Origin: Sepiola atlantica
Taxonomy: Eukaryota; Mollusca; Cephalopoda; Sepiida; Sepiolidae
Assembly: GCA_963556195.1 (NCBI GenBank)
Contig: OY744528.1
Span: forward strand, 57,824,082 to 57,888,081
Length of the DNA: 64,000 nt
Reading direction: 5' to 3'
A program made the translations under genes and the position numbers. A model generated the notes under the pieces. The model did not search any database, was not told the DNA's origin, and worked only from the letters and a program-made list of their open reading frames with translations. Of this stretch, positions 34,166 to 44,800 are shown in pieces (position 1 is the stretch's first letter; each line of letters starts with the position of its first letter).

Positions 34166-34315
34166 GTATGAGGCGCAATTAAGAAACACACTAACCGTGC
34201 TGCCTGTAACACCAAGGATGTACTGATTGCCAGGATCTGGTGTTCAGCCATCTTTTGAAGGACACCATGGTTCAGGTCCAGCCTGGAGGCCCTGATGGGT
34301 GGCTTCTTTGAGTGA
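34166..34315 (+). pseudogene. Tc1/IS630-type transposase, part 2
   Basis: Resumes the transposase after the nested element: GAIKKHTNRAACNTKDVLIA, then FRSSLEALMGGFFE and a stop, matching the C-terminal part of IS630-type transposases. The Trp of the usual YVW is a TGA here, and another TGA follows F of SAIF. The right TIR of the element lies about 100 bp downstream. Confidence 0.78.
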
Positions 34316-34439
34316 GCTGTATTCTGCAAAAGATCCTCTAAGAGATGCACTTTGAATTTTGAGAATATATCAATATGACGTTTTGTTTTTCCTTTCCAAA
34401 AAGTGTCAAATTTATCTCAAACACATTGTGTCAATACTT

Positions 34440-34910
34440 TTTAAACAATATATAAATAAGTATTTATGACAATTATTGAAAATGTACTCGCATGGCATGA
34501 AACTAGCTTTATTTCTGAAGGAGTCTCTAAACTGCAATGCATTCCTTATTGAAATGATTCATTCATTTTCAGATTGAACCAAAATCAACAGATTCAAACG
34601 TGAGGAAGATTGAAATTAATAGCGACGTAAAATGGCTCTCAAGAGGGTGATCACCCGCCAATGGAAAAACAAAGGTGAAACATAAATATTGTTATTTTCT
34701 TTTACTTTTTGTTTTTACTTTTCTGATAGAATGATTTTATTTTGATAAAAGGTGAAAACAAAAGAAGGAAAATAAAGTTGTAGTGAAACAATACCTAAAA
34801 ATAAAATGACCAGATCTCATTGTGTGCTACAAACTTTTATTCCTTATGGAACTGTAAACCAAAACAAGAATGGATCCATACTGAAGATGCTACCATTCAA
34901 TCTATATGAT
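34440..34910. other. non-coding, no gene seen
   Basis: AT-rich spacer. A short ATG frame at about 34632 (MALKRVITR) is followed by GTGAAA but resembles no complete exon. Confidence 0.35.
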
Positions 34911-34913
34911 TAC

Positions 34914-35502
34914 GAAAATGCTATTTCAAACTGAAGTGTACCAGACCAACGGAAATGCTATTTCAAACTGAAGTGTACCAGACCAACGGAAATGCTATTT
35001 CAAACTGAAGTGTACCAGACCAACGAAAATGCTATTTCAAACTGAAGTGTACCAGACCAACGAAAATGCTATTTCAAACAGAAGTGTACCAGACCAACGA
35101 AAATGCTATTTCAAACTGAAGTGTACCAGACCAACGGAAATGCTATTTCAAACTGAAGTGTACCAGACCAACGGAAATGCTATTTCAAACTGAAGTGTAC
35201 CAGACCAACGGAAATGCTATTTCAAACTGAAGTGTACCAGACCAACGGAAATGCTATTTCAAACTGAAGTGTACCAGACCAACGAAAATGCTATTTCAAA
35301 CTGAAGTGTACCAGACCAACGGAAATGCTATTTCAAACTGAAGTGTACCAGACCAACGGAAATGCTATTTCAAACTGAAGTGTACCAGACCAACGGAAAT
35401 GCTATTTCAAACTGAAGTGTACCAGACCAACGAAAATGCTATTTCAAACTGAAGTGTACCAGACCAACGGAAATGCTATTTCAAACTGAAGTGTACCAGA
35501 CT
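34914..35502. repeat. 37-bp tandem array, 16 copies
   Basis: The unit begins GAAATGCTATTTCAAACTGA and continues AGTGTACCAGACCAACG. Copies from the first GCTATTTC (34920) to the last (35475) are spaced exactly 37 bp. Differences are few (GGAAATG or GAAAATG; one ACAGAAG). Very homogeneous. Confidence 0.97.
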
Positions 35503-35628
35503 GACCGAGTGAGCTACTCATTGAGATGTGAGAATGCATTGAAAAAATTCCAAAAGTTAGAATTCACTACAATCCAAAGCCTGATGGCCGTTTCAGGTCT
35601 TCCTTTATTCAACCCTATATTTATTTCA

Positions 35629-36460
35629 CTCAACCAAACATCATAAATAAATACTTGAACATATAAAGAATTTGAAGCATAAAAACTTTCACCAAAATGA
35701 CCGGATTCAGTATTATATAACCTGAAAAGTGTTGATATGCCGTAAAACAAAACAACTCAACCAAACACCATAAATAAATACTTGAACATATAAAGAACTT
35801 GAAGCATAAAAACTTTCACCAAAATGACCGGATTCAGTATTATATAACCCGAAAAGTGTTGATATGCCGTAAAACAAAACAACTCAACCAAACACCATAA
35901 ATAAATACTTGAACATATAAAGAACTTGAAGCATAAAAACTTTCACCAAAATGACCGGATTCAGTATTATATAACCTGAAAAGTGTTGATATGCCGTAAA
36001 ACAAAACAACTCAACCAAACACCATAAATAAATACTTGAACATATAAAGAACTTGAAGCATAAAAACCTTTCACCAAAATGACCGGATTCAGTATTATAT
36101 AACCCGAAAAGTGTTGATATGCCGTAAAACAAAACAACTCAACCAAACACCATAAATAAATACTTGAACATATAAAGAACTTGAAGCATAAAAACTTTCA
36201 CCAAAATGACCGGATTCAGTATTATATAACCTGAAAAGTGTTGATATGCCGTAAAACAAAACAACTCAACCAAACACCATAAATAAATACTTGAACATAT
36301 AAAGAACTTGAAGCATAAAAACTTTCACCAAAATGACCGGATTCAGTATTATATAACCTGAAAAGTGTTGATATGCCGTAAAACAAAACAACTCAACCAA
36401 ACACCATAAATAAATACTTGAACATATAAAGAACTTGAAGCATAAAAACCTTTCACCATA
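35629..36460. repeat. 127-bp tandem array, about 6.5 copies
   Basis: Units start CTCAACCAAACACCATAAAT at 35629, 35756, 35883, 36010, 36138, 36265 and 36392: spacing 127 bp, once 128. The first copy differs most. The unit contains TATGCCGTAAAACAAAAC, a word also seen at about 53250 near a CCAAA repeat. Confidence 0.97.
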
Positions 36461-36639
36461 CTACAACTAATATTTCTGCATTAAATGACCCATGCTATAC
36501 CCCCCTCCAAACTATGAGTAAAATAGCGACGTGTGTTCAATTAGTCGTATACAATGGATCATTTATAATAGCTATTGTGTTCTGGCATGAAATAACACTA
36601 AAATAGTTGAAATAAATGGATTGTTACATTACATCCTAC

Positions 36640-37115
36640 TAAGACAAAGCTCCTCTCCTTTAACAATTATAAGAAACCTTTGTAATCATCGATAAAAAGC
36701 CACCATTCGCCCATGCATGGAGTATTGTTGCCACAATCTCTCCCAGACACGGTCCAAAAAAGAATCTCTAATTTAATAGGTCCCTCACTATCTATCAAAC
36801 TCTAGCCCATGTCCCATCGCCGCAATGTTGCGTCCCTGTGCTTGTTTTACAAGTACTTCAATGGAATATTGCTGACCTTGTGCTCCCTCAATGTAAACAC
36901 CCCTGAACAACCCAACAATCAGCAAAATCCCACCTTTTTACTTTTGAGGTCCTCAGATGGCGGAAGACTTTCTACTCTAATATCTTCTTTCCTTGAACTG
37001 CTAGCCTTTGGAATTCTCTCCATGCTCCTTGTTTCTATGACTGTACCAACATTTTGCATTGTCAGGCCTGTGGTACTTACTATTAGGTTTCCACCGGTGC
37101 AAGCAAGTGTCTGCT
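36640..37115 (+). mobile_element. CR1/Jockey-type LINE 3' fragment
   Basis: Translated pieces KLLSFNNYKKPL, then DTVQKRISNLIGPSLS and HRRNVASLCLFYKYFNGI are the thumb and C-terminal region of CR1/Jockey-type RTs. NNYKKPL is shared with the copy at 8405-9209. Stops and frameshifts are present, and the sequence then runs out of similarity near 37110. Confidence 0.72.
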
Positions 37116-37342
37116 CCTGAGATAACAAAAGAAAGAAAAAAAACCCAAAGGTTTATCTTTAGTTGGGAGATTCACAAGAGTTTTTTTAAAACCGAGCTCC
37201 TTACACTAGATGCAAAGATGCTGGACATGTATCGTTTTCTCTCTAGTAGTTTTTTGTCATTTTTTTCCTGCAAGATTAAGGTAAGCCCTGTTCATTATGC
37301 ATATACAGTACACCGTTCATTGTACACTCTGTATTTATATGG

Positions 37343-37405
37343 AACATCATCATCATATTTGGTTTATGGCATGTTTTACATGCTGCTATGTGTTGGACAT
37401 GTGTA
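37343..37405 (+). mobile_element. CATCATCATCAT-led dispersed repeat, copy 1
   Basis: ATCATCATCATATTTGGTTT, then GGCATGTTTTACATGCTGCTATGTGTTGGAC. It resembles the 3' part of a repeat (CATCAT..., then a TTTTCCATGCTGGCATGGGTTGG-like block) that I recall as abundant in cephalopods. Confidence 0.5.
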
Positions 37406-37707
37406 GGGCATTAAAATTGTTATGTTTTTATAATTGTTATGTTTTTGCTATAAAATATCTTTTTCTAAAGTGAAAACTGTGCCTAACTGACAAATAGTGG
37501 AATGATGGAAGAGGAATGAACTATGTACTTCTATGTGGGAAAAGAGGACTTGGTTGAAATAAATAAAAATTTGTTGCAATATGGGTGGTTTTTATAGCTT
37601 GCTAGATATACTAACGAAACTTAAAAAGAAAACGTTTTTGGCTTGATGACACTTGAGAAAATTATTTTGGCTATCTTCTACCAAAGGCTATAGCTAGGAA
37701 AATATAG

Positions 37708-37710
<3 letters not shown>

Positions 37711-37741
<31 letters not shown>
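37711..37741. repeat. (GA)n microsatellite
   Basis: GA dinucleotide run of about 30 bp. Confidence 0.95.
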
Positions 37742-37743
<2 letters not shown>

Positions 37744-37867
37744 TGATAAATAAAGAAGAAGAAGACAGTGCAGCGAAGAGAGTAACTAAAAAAAATAATA
37801 GACGGAGGGGTTCAGTAAAGTCTGACATTTTTTCTCTTCTATGATTCAGCAGTCCAGATGTTAGGCA

Positions 37868-37930
37868 TCATCATCATCATATTCAGTTTAATGTCTGTTT
37901 TACATTCTGGCATGTGTTGAATGGCTTTTA
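37868..37930 (+). mobile_element. CATCATCATCAT-led dispersed repeat, copy 2
   Basis: CATCATCATCATATTCAGTT, then TGTCTGTTTTACATTCTGGC and ATGTGTTGAATGG. Diverged copy of the repeat at 37343, in the same orientation and 525 bp away. Confidence 0.55.
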
Positions 37931-38099
37931 GAAAATCTCTGGCCAGGTCTTTATTTATCTTTTTTTCTCTCAAATTATTCCTTATCACTTCCTCCCATGT
38001 TTGCCTTGCCTTTCACTTGCCAACTGACCCTGCTACTTAAATTGTTTTACATCTACTAACCCAAACACTCTCATCCATTCTTTCAATGTGACCAAACCA

Positions 38100-38400
38100 A
38101 CAAAGTCTCCTATTCTGCGCACAGCTCCTTATACTGTCCAGATTCAATCTTCCTCTGAGGTCATCAGATCTAAGCTTGCGTTTAAAATTCATCTCAAATA
38201 TCACTACCAAAAACATGAGTGTCTATTTATTCACATCCAACACGTTTTTCAGTCTGCCTCACTGTAGCCATATTTCATCTTTTAAAATGAGTTGATGGTC
38301 ACATATGCAAATTACTAACACTGACAAAACCCCACAACTCCTGAACATGCACTTTTTCCCTATTGTAAATGGCTGCTTGACAGGCAAAACATTGTAGTCA
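38100..38400 (+). repeat. dispersed repeat shared with 44640-44800
   Basis: The block TTAAAATGAGTTGATGGTCA ... CTTTTTCCCTATTGTAAATGGCTGC matches TTAAAATGGGTCAGTGTCCA ... CTTTTTCCCTATTGCAAATAGCTGC at 44700-44795. Upstream, the translated AFKIHLKYHYQ-like piece suggests a LINE C-terminus, but this is weak. Confidence 0.5.
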
Positions 38401-38593
38401 CTTTGAATTCAGTAGTTGGCGCCATTCATTTGGCATCCAATTGTGATTGCAGTTGCATACCAGTTGAGGTTCCGATCTCAACAATCAATCTGGCAGAAAC
38501 TGGCCATTTCGGTGGCTTTTTATCTGTTGGGATTCATCCTTGGTAGTACTAGGAGGTCCACCCTCCCAGCCCTTGCTTCCTCTCTTTGGGGTA

Positions 38594-38836
38594 TATTATG
38601 TTGTTATGACGTGGTCATTCACTGAAATAAGAAGTAATACGAGCAAAGAGGATAGAGGTCAAAAAGGACACAAACACGATGTTAACTGGATCGGTCACCC
38701 GGTGCGTAAGAACGATTACGCGTTAGGCTTCTGTTTATATATACAAGAAAGAACAAGGGAGATAATTAGATTACTATGATTACAGTGCAAGGGAAATAAC
38801 TGTTGTCATTTCCAAAATATACGATCAAACATTACA
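38594..38836 (-). repeat. 3' LTR of gypsy element
   Basis: Minus strand begins TGTAATGTTTGATCG and ends AACATAATA. Nearly identical to 42636-42878. Confidence 0.93.
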
Positions 38837-38856
38837 CCTCTCTCTACCTCAATTAA
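38837..38856 (-). promoter_or_regulatory. polypurine-like tract of gypsy element
   Basis: Minus strand reads GAGGTAGAGAGAGG immediately before the 3' LTR, the expected site of plus-strand priming. Confidence 0.6.
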
Positions 38857-39505
38857 ATGTACGCGTGCATCATTTATGTATGCAATATTGTCCATGGGGA
38901 ACCTCTGATTTCAAAAGGAAACCCTCAAAGTATATTTCACCGATCAAACAATTGTCTCAGTCAAAAGGAATCGTTTTTTTCGTTCTTTTTTTTTGTAAAA
39001 TACATAATTGAAAACTACTTACGTCGTCTGCAGAATTGGGGGGGGGGGATCGACTTTCGATTCTTCAGAATCAGAATCTGTTTCTTCTTCAGGGGAGCTG
39101 ACGGAATTTCTAAGACAGAATAGAGACTTTACTCACTTATCTAACTATCTGATATAGTCCTCGAGGCGTATTGGTGGGAGCCGTTCCCGCGTTGGATTGC
39201 GTCTTACCACTGGTGGGTTATGTTTTGGTGTTGCCGGTGTGGGCGGCACTCGCGTCTGGCCTTCGTGTCTGGAGTCTGAGTTTTCCTGGTGTGGATGTGA
39301 GTATAACCCATCTTCAGAGTTTGATTCTATGCTTTCTCTGGGAAGGTTATCTTGACTTATTCGCTTAAAGAAAGGAATTTCGGGTGATTTGGTAATCTTC
39401 TCTTTGTGCTGTCACCATGCTACCCTTTATACCGATAATCGTCAGTTGTTTCGGGTCGAATGGTGGGATAGCTTGTTGAGACGTTTCTGCCTGACAAGTA
39501 CTTTG

Positions 39506-40044
39506 TCACCTAGGCAAAGAAGAGAGGCCTTTGTCTTTCTTTTTTGTGTCGGCATAGGTCTTCATTTTCCTCTTCCCTCGTGCATCATTCTCCGCTATGT
39601 GAGTGTGAATCGGCTTTGACATGGGTTCTTTCAGAACAGCAGGTATGCCGATTTTCATCTTCCTTCCAGTGAGGGCTTCGAATGGAGAAGTTTTGGTTGT
39701 ACTGTGGGGGGTGGCCCTGTATTGCCTTAGAAAATGGACTAGTTGGGTTTTCCAGTTCAGGCCCTCCACAGTGGTGGCGCGAACGTACTTGCTAAGTGTT
39801 CTCATAAACCGTTCGACCTCTCCATTCGCCTCTGGCCACGCAGGGGTAACTCTTCTGTGGCGGAATCCTGCTTGGGTGGCAAAATCCTTGAATTCCTGCC
39901 CTTGGAAGGGGGGACCATTGTCAGACTTGACAATATCGAGGTATCCTTGTCTGCGTCGAGGCGGGGAATGACCACTTTTGCTGATGTCGAGGGGAGTATC
40001 TCTACTTCTGGGAATCTGCTGTAGTCGTCGATGACGACTAGCAC
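39506..40044 (-). pseudogene. gypsy integrase core and C-terminus, frameshifted
   Basis: The frame starting at 40044 gives LVVIDDYSRFPEVEILPSTS (second Asp region of the integrase core). The frame then changes near 39960-39970. Another frame gives SDNGPPFQGQEF and WPEANGEVERFM (the region with the catalytic Glu), and from 39805 RTLSKYVRATTVEGLNWKTQ and YRATPHSTTKTSPFEALTGR. A further frame change occurs near 39520. The domain inserts element cDNA into the chromosome; this copy cannot make it intact. Confidence 0.82.
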
Positions 40045-40995
40045 ATAATCTCCAGATGGGAAAGGACCTGCGAAGTCCAGGGAGATTTCAGTCCATGGGC
40101 AGCAGGGAGTGGTGTGGTGCGTATGGGCTCACGGTGTGATGATGTTGAGTTGGTAGCTTGACAAGGGATGCAGTTGCACACTGTTTCCTCCACCAGCTTG
40201 TCAATTTCATGGAACCAGACCTTTTCCCTCATTATCTGCTTCGTCTTAACAATGCCCTGGTGTGTGCGGTGGGTTATATCTACGGTTCTTTTCTGCAGGG
40301 TGAACGGGACCACCAGGCGGTGACCTCGAAGGATGAGACCATCATATGCAGATAGTTCATCTTTAACATGTGTGAGACTGGATAACTGCGGATCGTTCCA
40401 TTTTCCATCTGAAAGTGCAATCATCACTTTCTGTAGCAAGGGGTCTTTTCCCGTGGCTAGCTTCATCTCTTCGAGGGTGATCGACTTGGGTATGGCATGC
40501 TGAGCCACGTATCTTATATACGCCTCAGCCGAATTGTCTCTCTCGGGTTTGTGGTGAGGATGTCGGCTGAGGTAGTTGGCAGGGTTCTGGTCATCTTTTC
40601 CCGGCCGGTATACCAAGCTATACTCATATTGCATGAGGCGTAGGCGCCATCGTTTGATTCTGGACGTAGCTGGTTTGAGACTTTTTACAATACCGAGAAG
40701 TGGTTTGTGGTCAGTGGTGATGGTGAACCTTGACCCATACAAATAAAGATGAAAATGCTCAGCAGCGTATACAACGGCTAGCATTTCTCTCTCCGTCTGC
40801 GAGTATCGCTGTTCCACATCCGTGAGAGCACGGCTGGCGTAACACAAGACTTTCCCGTCTTGTGTAAGCATTGCCCCATGTCCAACGGGGCTCGCGTCTA
40901 CCAGGATATTTGTCTCCTTGTTCTGATCGAAGTAGACCATAACTCCAGCTCCAGTCAGGGCCCTTTTTAATTTTATCACTGCCCTCTCTTGTCTC
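40038..40995 (-). pseudogene. gypsy RNase H and integrase zinc-binding domain
   Basis: Frame ending at 40038. RNase-H-like core: TNILVDASPVGHGAMLTQDG, then YSQTEREMLAVVYAAEHF and FTITTDHKPLLGI. The HHCC zinc-binding domain of integrase follows: HRTHQGIVKTKQIMREKVWF and then CNCIPCQ. The frame is lost just before the integrase core, where the next segment continues in another frame. Confidence 0.88.
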
Positions 40996-41680
40996 GGACC
41001 ACCTCCATGCTCTGTCTTTTCTTGTGAGTTGTCGGAGTGGCTCGGTGACAGTGGCATAGTGCGGGATGAACCTGGCCACATATTGGACCATGCCCAGGAA
41101 TGAGCGTACTTCTCCAACGTTGGTGGGCGATTTGCAGTTTGCAATTGCTGCAATTTTGTCTGGGTCTGGTGACACCCCTTTTTCGCTGAAGGTATGTCCA
41201 AAAAAAGTGATCTGTTTCACCGAGAAAAGGCACTTTTTCCTGTTTAGCCTGGCCCCGCCATTCTGTAGTTGTTCCAGCGTGGACCTCAAACTGGCATCAT
41301 GTGAGACTTGGTCACGTCCGTAGACGATAATGTCGTCTGAGAGGTTTTTGACTCCTGGAATGCACCTCAAAAGATCCGTAATGGCCTTTTGAAATATTTC
41401 AGAGGCTGCATTTACTCCGAACAAAAGTCTCTTGTATCGGAATAGTCCAGCATGTGTGGTGAACGTGGTGATGTATCTGCTGGACTCCCCCAGCTCTAAT
41501 TGGTGGTACGCGCTCGACATGTCTAGCTTGCTGAACACCTTTGAGTGGTTTAAATCTGCAAACAAGTCATCCACGGTCGACATGGGATGTTTGACTCTTT
41601 GAATAGCTTCGTTTGCTTTTCTCATATCTATGCAGATTCGCACGCCACTCAGTTGTTTGCGAAGTGGTTCTTTTTCCGGC
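40985..41680 (-). pseudogene. gypsy reverse transcriptase, N-terminus deleted
   Basis: Motifs seen in order: GVRICIDMRKANEAIQR, KVFSKLDMSSAYHQLEL (motif A), FRYKRLLFGVNAASEIFQ (motif B) and LSDDIIVYG (motif C, DD catalytic pair with S before it, as in Mag/K02A2.6-like RTs). SFLGMVQYVARFIPHYA closes the RT thumb. The residues normally before the GVRICIDMRK motif are missing, because gag is joined directly to this point. The frame changes near 41000. Confidence 0.88.
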
Positions 41681-42500
41681 AGTTCCGACATTCTTGTCCC
41701 TTAGCAGGACACTTCACATGTGTTGCTGAGTATCCACAGTAGTGGCAGACATGTCCGGCGTCTTTGCCACGTGGCTGGGTCCTCGGAGTAAACTGGCGAT
41801 TACTGCCTTGTGTGTGTCTGTAGTTGCGTTTTTCGTCGGTATTTTTTTTTTCTTTTTCTCTGCGTGTGTACTGCCTGCGGTCTCGTTTATTGTTATGTGA
41901 CGACAGGGTACGAACCACCTCTTTCTGCTCGATGTCTGCGGCACGTGTGCGAGCTAATTCAATTGCTCTGGCCTTGTCTAACACTTGTTTGAGTGTGGAG
42001 TCATCTCGTAGTGCCCTTCGTCTGACCTTAGAGGATGAACAGCCTTGGACGATCTGTGCGAGTATCTCCCGATCTGTATCCATGAAGTCACACGTGGACG
42101 CTAATGTCTTCAATCTCACATGAAATGAGTCTAGATTTTCGTCAACATTCTGCGATGCGCGTCGAAATTTGAAGATCTCATAAGACATATTTCTTTGCGG
42201 TGTGAAATAGTCGGTTAGTGACTTCTTTGCTACTTCGTATGTGTTTGGTATTTTTGATCCATCCGATTCGACGGTTGCATCAATGCCTTTTTGTATATCC
42301 GTAAAATTGTGGAAAATATCAAAAACTTTGTCACCGGCGAGATGAAGTAAGCATGCTTTCTTCTTACCGTCACCTCGAATATCGAAAGCCACAAACAGAT
42401 TCTCAAGTTTGTCCAACCACTTTTGCCAACGATTACCGTTGGTACTCGGATTTTCGTGGACGCTAAAACTTTGAAAATGCATTGGACCGTTGTGAGACAT
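41649..42500 (-). CDS. gypsy gag, 283 aa, ends in zinc knuckle
   Basis: ATG at 42500 starts MSHNGPMHFQSFSVHENPST. The capsid-like region contains FRRASQNVDENLDSFHVRLK and VQGCSSSKVRRRAL. The C-terminal nucleocapsid-like part is basic, with CHYCGYSATHVKCP and CRNCRKKNHFA, the paired-knuckle pattern of K02A2.6/Mag-like elements. The frame ends two residues after the second knuckle, whose last Cys is lost. Gag would bind and package element RNA. The frame is open from ATG to the deletion junction and overlaps the RT frame by about 40 bp. Confidence 0.88.
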   Translation of the reverse strand: MSHNGPMHFQSFSVHENPSTNGNRWQKWLDKLENLFVAFDIRGDGKKKACLLHLAGDKVFDIFHNFTDIQKGIDATVESDGSKIPNTYEVAKKSLTDYFTPQRNMSYEIFKFRRASQNVDENLDSFHVRLKTLASTCDFMDTDREILAQIVQGCSSSKVRRRALRDDSTLKQVLDKARAIELARTRAADIEQKEVVRTLSSHNNKRDRRQYTRREKEKKNTDEKRNYRHTQGSNRQFTPRTQPRGKDAGHVCHYCGYSATHVKCPAKGQECRNCRKKNHFANN

Positions 42501-42616
42501 TCTGTTTTGTTTTTTTTAATTAAAAAAAAAAAATGTGGATATTTCTTCGTATTTTTTTTTTGAATAAAAAAAACGTTAGCTCGTATGTTCAGAACACTTT
42601 GTGAGTTTTTTTTCGT

Positions 42617-42635
42617 TTAAATTCTCATCGCCAGT
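42617..42635 (-). promoter_or_regulatory. primer-binding site of gypsy element
   Basis: Minus strand, just inside the 5' LTR: ACTGGCGATGAGAATTTAA. TGG lies two bases after the LTR, typical of tRNA priming. The other gypsy element in the window has TGGCGACGAAGG at the equivalent site. Confidence 0.65.
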
Positions 42636-42878
42636 TATTATGTTGTTATGATGTGGTCATTCACTGAAATAAGAAGTAATACGAGCAAAGAGGATAGAGG
42701 TCAAAAAGGACACAAACACGATGTTAACTGGATCGGTCACCCGGTGCGTAAGAATGATTACGCGTTAGGCTTCTGTTTATATATACAAGAAAGAACAAGG
42801 GAGATAATTAGATTACTATGATTACAGTGCAAGGGAAATAACTGTTGTCATTTCCAAAATATACGATCAAACATTACA
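42636..42878 (-). repeat. 5' LTR of gypsy element
   Basis: Identical to 38594-38836 apart from two C/T changes at CpG sites. It is followed by GGGTA, the right copy of the target duplication. Confidence 0.93.
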
Positions 42879-42884
42879 GGGTAG

Positions 42885-43025
42885 AGTAAGTTTATTGCTT
42901 ACTGCCTGAGGCACCCCGACTGGGGAATGCTCAGGTAATTTTTAAAAGGCCAGAATGCTTCTTCTTTAGGGGTGCTGGCTTGACTCTCCCCACCTTCCGG
43001 TCTTGTGCCACACCTTCCTGTGGTG
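42885..43025. repeat. dispersed repeat, also at 24570-24700
   Basis: The sequence immediately right of the gypsy target duplication. Its matching words with 24570-24700 are listed there. The gypsy element therefore landed in or next to this older repeat. Confidence 0.55.
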
Positions 43026-43029
43026 AGAA

Positions 43030-43560
43030 GGAAGTAAATACCGTAAATCATCATATTCATGTAGATTTCTTCCTTTCAATTTTTTATACATGTAAACCTT
43101 TGTTTACATACTTAATGAAATTTTTCTTTACTTTTAGAAGAGAAAGTTGGTTTCCAAGATTTACAACCTGCTTGTTGACCTTTGATGAACAACATCTCCA
43201 AATCAATTATAGCAGATGTTTGGTTCTGTTTACAACTCAATGATTCATTTAACACAAGTTACTATTTCATTTATAGCTAAGGGAAATTGCATGTTCATAC
43301 TTTTTTCAATGATATTTAGTGTGTAAATAACCACAATGAATTTCAACTCAGCATAGCTGCTTCCATAGGCTGTGATAGTATCCATTGAACTAATCATGCA
43401 CCCCTGTTCATATTAGCATCCTATATTGTTTCATTTTACAAATTTAATGCCAAGCTTATGCTGGGTAGTTCTGTTAGTAGTATATATAATATATGTTCTA
43501 GAAATTTCTTACAAAGTTTTTTGTATAATGCTAAAATATGATGCATATTCTTTATTATAG
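43030..43560. other. intron or upstream sequence of ZCWPW1-like gene
   Basis: No exon recognised. A CTTTTAG acceptor-like site at 43131-43137 is followed by frames that stop or lack similarity. The exon at 43561 begins with two bases of a split codon, so at least one earlier exon must exist upstream. Confidence 0.4.
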
Positions 43561-43706
43561 TTTTACAAGATGAAAGTCAATTGAATTGTATGGCTTCTGG
43601 AGTGAAAGAACAGATTTTAGAATTAAGTAACTCTTCTGAAGCAAAACCCCTTAAATCTGTTGAAGAACCATCATCACAAGAATCAAATTTAGAAACTAAT
43701 GAGAAG
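43561..43706 (+). CDS. ZCWPW1: ZCWPW1-like gene, acidic linker exon
   Basis: Acceptor TTTATTATAG (ends 43560) and donor AAG|GTAAGT. The exon starts with two bases of a split codon and ends in phase 0, joining in frame to the CW exon at 46668. The 48 codons are Ser/Glu-rich (VKEQILELSNSSEAKPL, EEPSSQESNLETNEK), typical of the disordered region before the CW finger in ZCWPW1. The exon by itself has no domain. Its support is strong splice sites, matching phase and its position before the CW exon. The gene must start further upstream; I could not find the initiator exon, and the gypsy insertion ends only 680 bp before it. Confidence 0.7.
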
Positions 43707-44639
43707 GTAAGTGAGAACAGCTAATCTTCTCTGTGCAGTGTGCAGCAATAGACAGGGAAAACAAGAAGAGCAAACACGTTAAGAATCTTAGGTAATGAGC
43801 AGGACAGAGATGCAAAAGGCTCTGATTAGTTGATCAGGGTCACATGTTAGGAGAGAAGGCATATTTGAAATAGTGTAGTTAATCAGTTCGTATTCAACAG
43901 TGGTGGCGTACAGAAGCCATCATCATGGTCAACTTAGAAAAGGAAAGGTTAATGGAAAGTTGCTAAGAGTTTGTTATGCAAATAAATTTTTTGCAGGATG
44001 AATAAATTGACTTTGTGAATATTCAGCATGTCTTCAATTTAGCTCTAACCAGATATAATCACTAGACAGACAGTTGTGATGGAGTATCCAACAAGAAGAC
44101 GCAAGGTTTTAGAGATATATTAATATCAAGATATACAACATGACTTTGCATAAAATGGTCAGAGTTTGAACATGGAGAGGTCAGTCTGAGATTCCACCTT
44201 TGATAGCATGTCCCATATGAACCAAGAAGACAGACAGCAAAAAGCAGAACAGTCTGCAACTGGAAGGACTCCAGGGTTCAGTTGAAGAAAGGCTGCAAGA
44301 TTGGTTTCTCTTAACTAGACAAATAAGATGAAGTTCTTAATATTGACTTTAGAATTTGTGTTAATATCTAACTGATTGAAATTCAAAGTTTTCTATGACA
44401 CCACCTATATGAGCTCATTGCACTTGACTGATCCATATTCTACATTTCTAACTCAAAACATTCTGAACTCACATATATGATGGCACAAAGTGCTCTCTCT
44501 AGGGACTGTCATATTGGGTCCTCAGTAGGGGACTACTTTGTAAGAAACTGAAAAATACTCTGTGGCATAATAAGGTCTCCATGACGGTCTAGAACTGTTC
44601 AGACAACATTGGACCAACCTTAAACTAAAATTACCAAAA

Positions 44640-44800
44640 TGCTCCCCAATCTGCATGAATCTCTTTCTCGTCTGTTCAAATCCATCTAATTTTTCCTGTC
44701 TTAAAATGGGTCAGTGTCCATGCATTACTAATAATCTACAAGAACCCTAACCCCACAAAACATGTGCTTTTTCCCTATTGCAAATAGCTGCTTCATCTCG
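44640..44800 (+). repeat. dispersed repeat shared with 38100-38400
   Basis: Same order of words as the copy at 38270-38390, ending CTTTTTCCCTATTGCAAATAGCTGC. Probably the 3' part of an old retroelement. Confidence 0.5.

Larger units (their letters stand above)
30041..34430 (+). mobile_element. Tc1/mariner (IS630-type) element, host of a nested insertion
   Basis: The left end reads CAGAGTGTTTGGGATAAATTTG after TA (30039-30040). The right end near 34430, read in reverse, contains GTGTTTGAGATAAATTTG, an imperfect terminal inverted repeat. Without the nested 3.27-kb element the unit is about 1.1 kb, the normal size for this family. Its transposase gene is split by the nested element (see the entries at 30290 and 34166). 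Confidence 0.75.
38594..42878 (-). mobile_element. Ty3/gypsy (Mag/K02A2.6-like) LTR retrotransposon, full structure
   Basis: Two direct LTRs of 243 bp (38594-38836 and 42636-42878) differ at two positions, both C/T at CpG. The 5-bp duplication GGGTA flanks the element (38589-38593 and 42879-42883). Order on the minus strand: 5' LTR, PBS, gag, RT, RNase H, integrase, polypurine-like tract, 3' LTR. The body is defective: protease and the RT N-terminus are missing through an internal deletion, and pol has several frame changes. Confidence 0.92.

Noticed and set aside
34632..34673. ATG frame MALKRVITR followed by GTGAAA, reminiscent of the first residues of ubiquitin-conjugating enzymes
   Set aside because: Similarity is limited to five residues, the following residues do not match, and no further exon is seen.
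34914..35502. CRISPR-like regular spacing (37-bp units)
   Set aside because: Units are contiguous with no unique spacers, and the context is a eukaryotic genome. It is a minisatellite.
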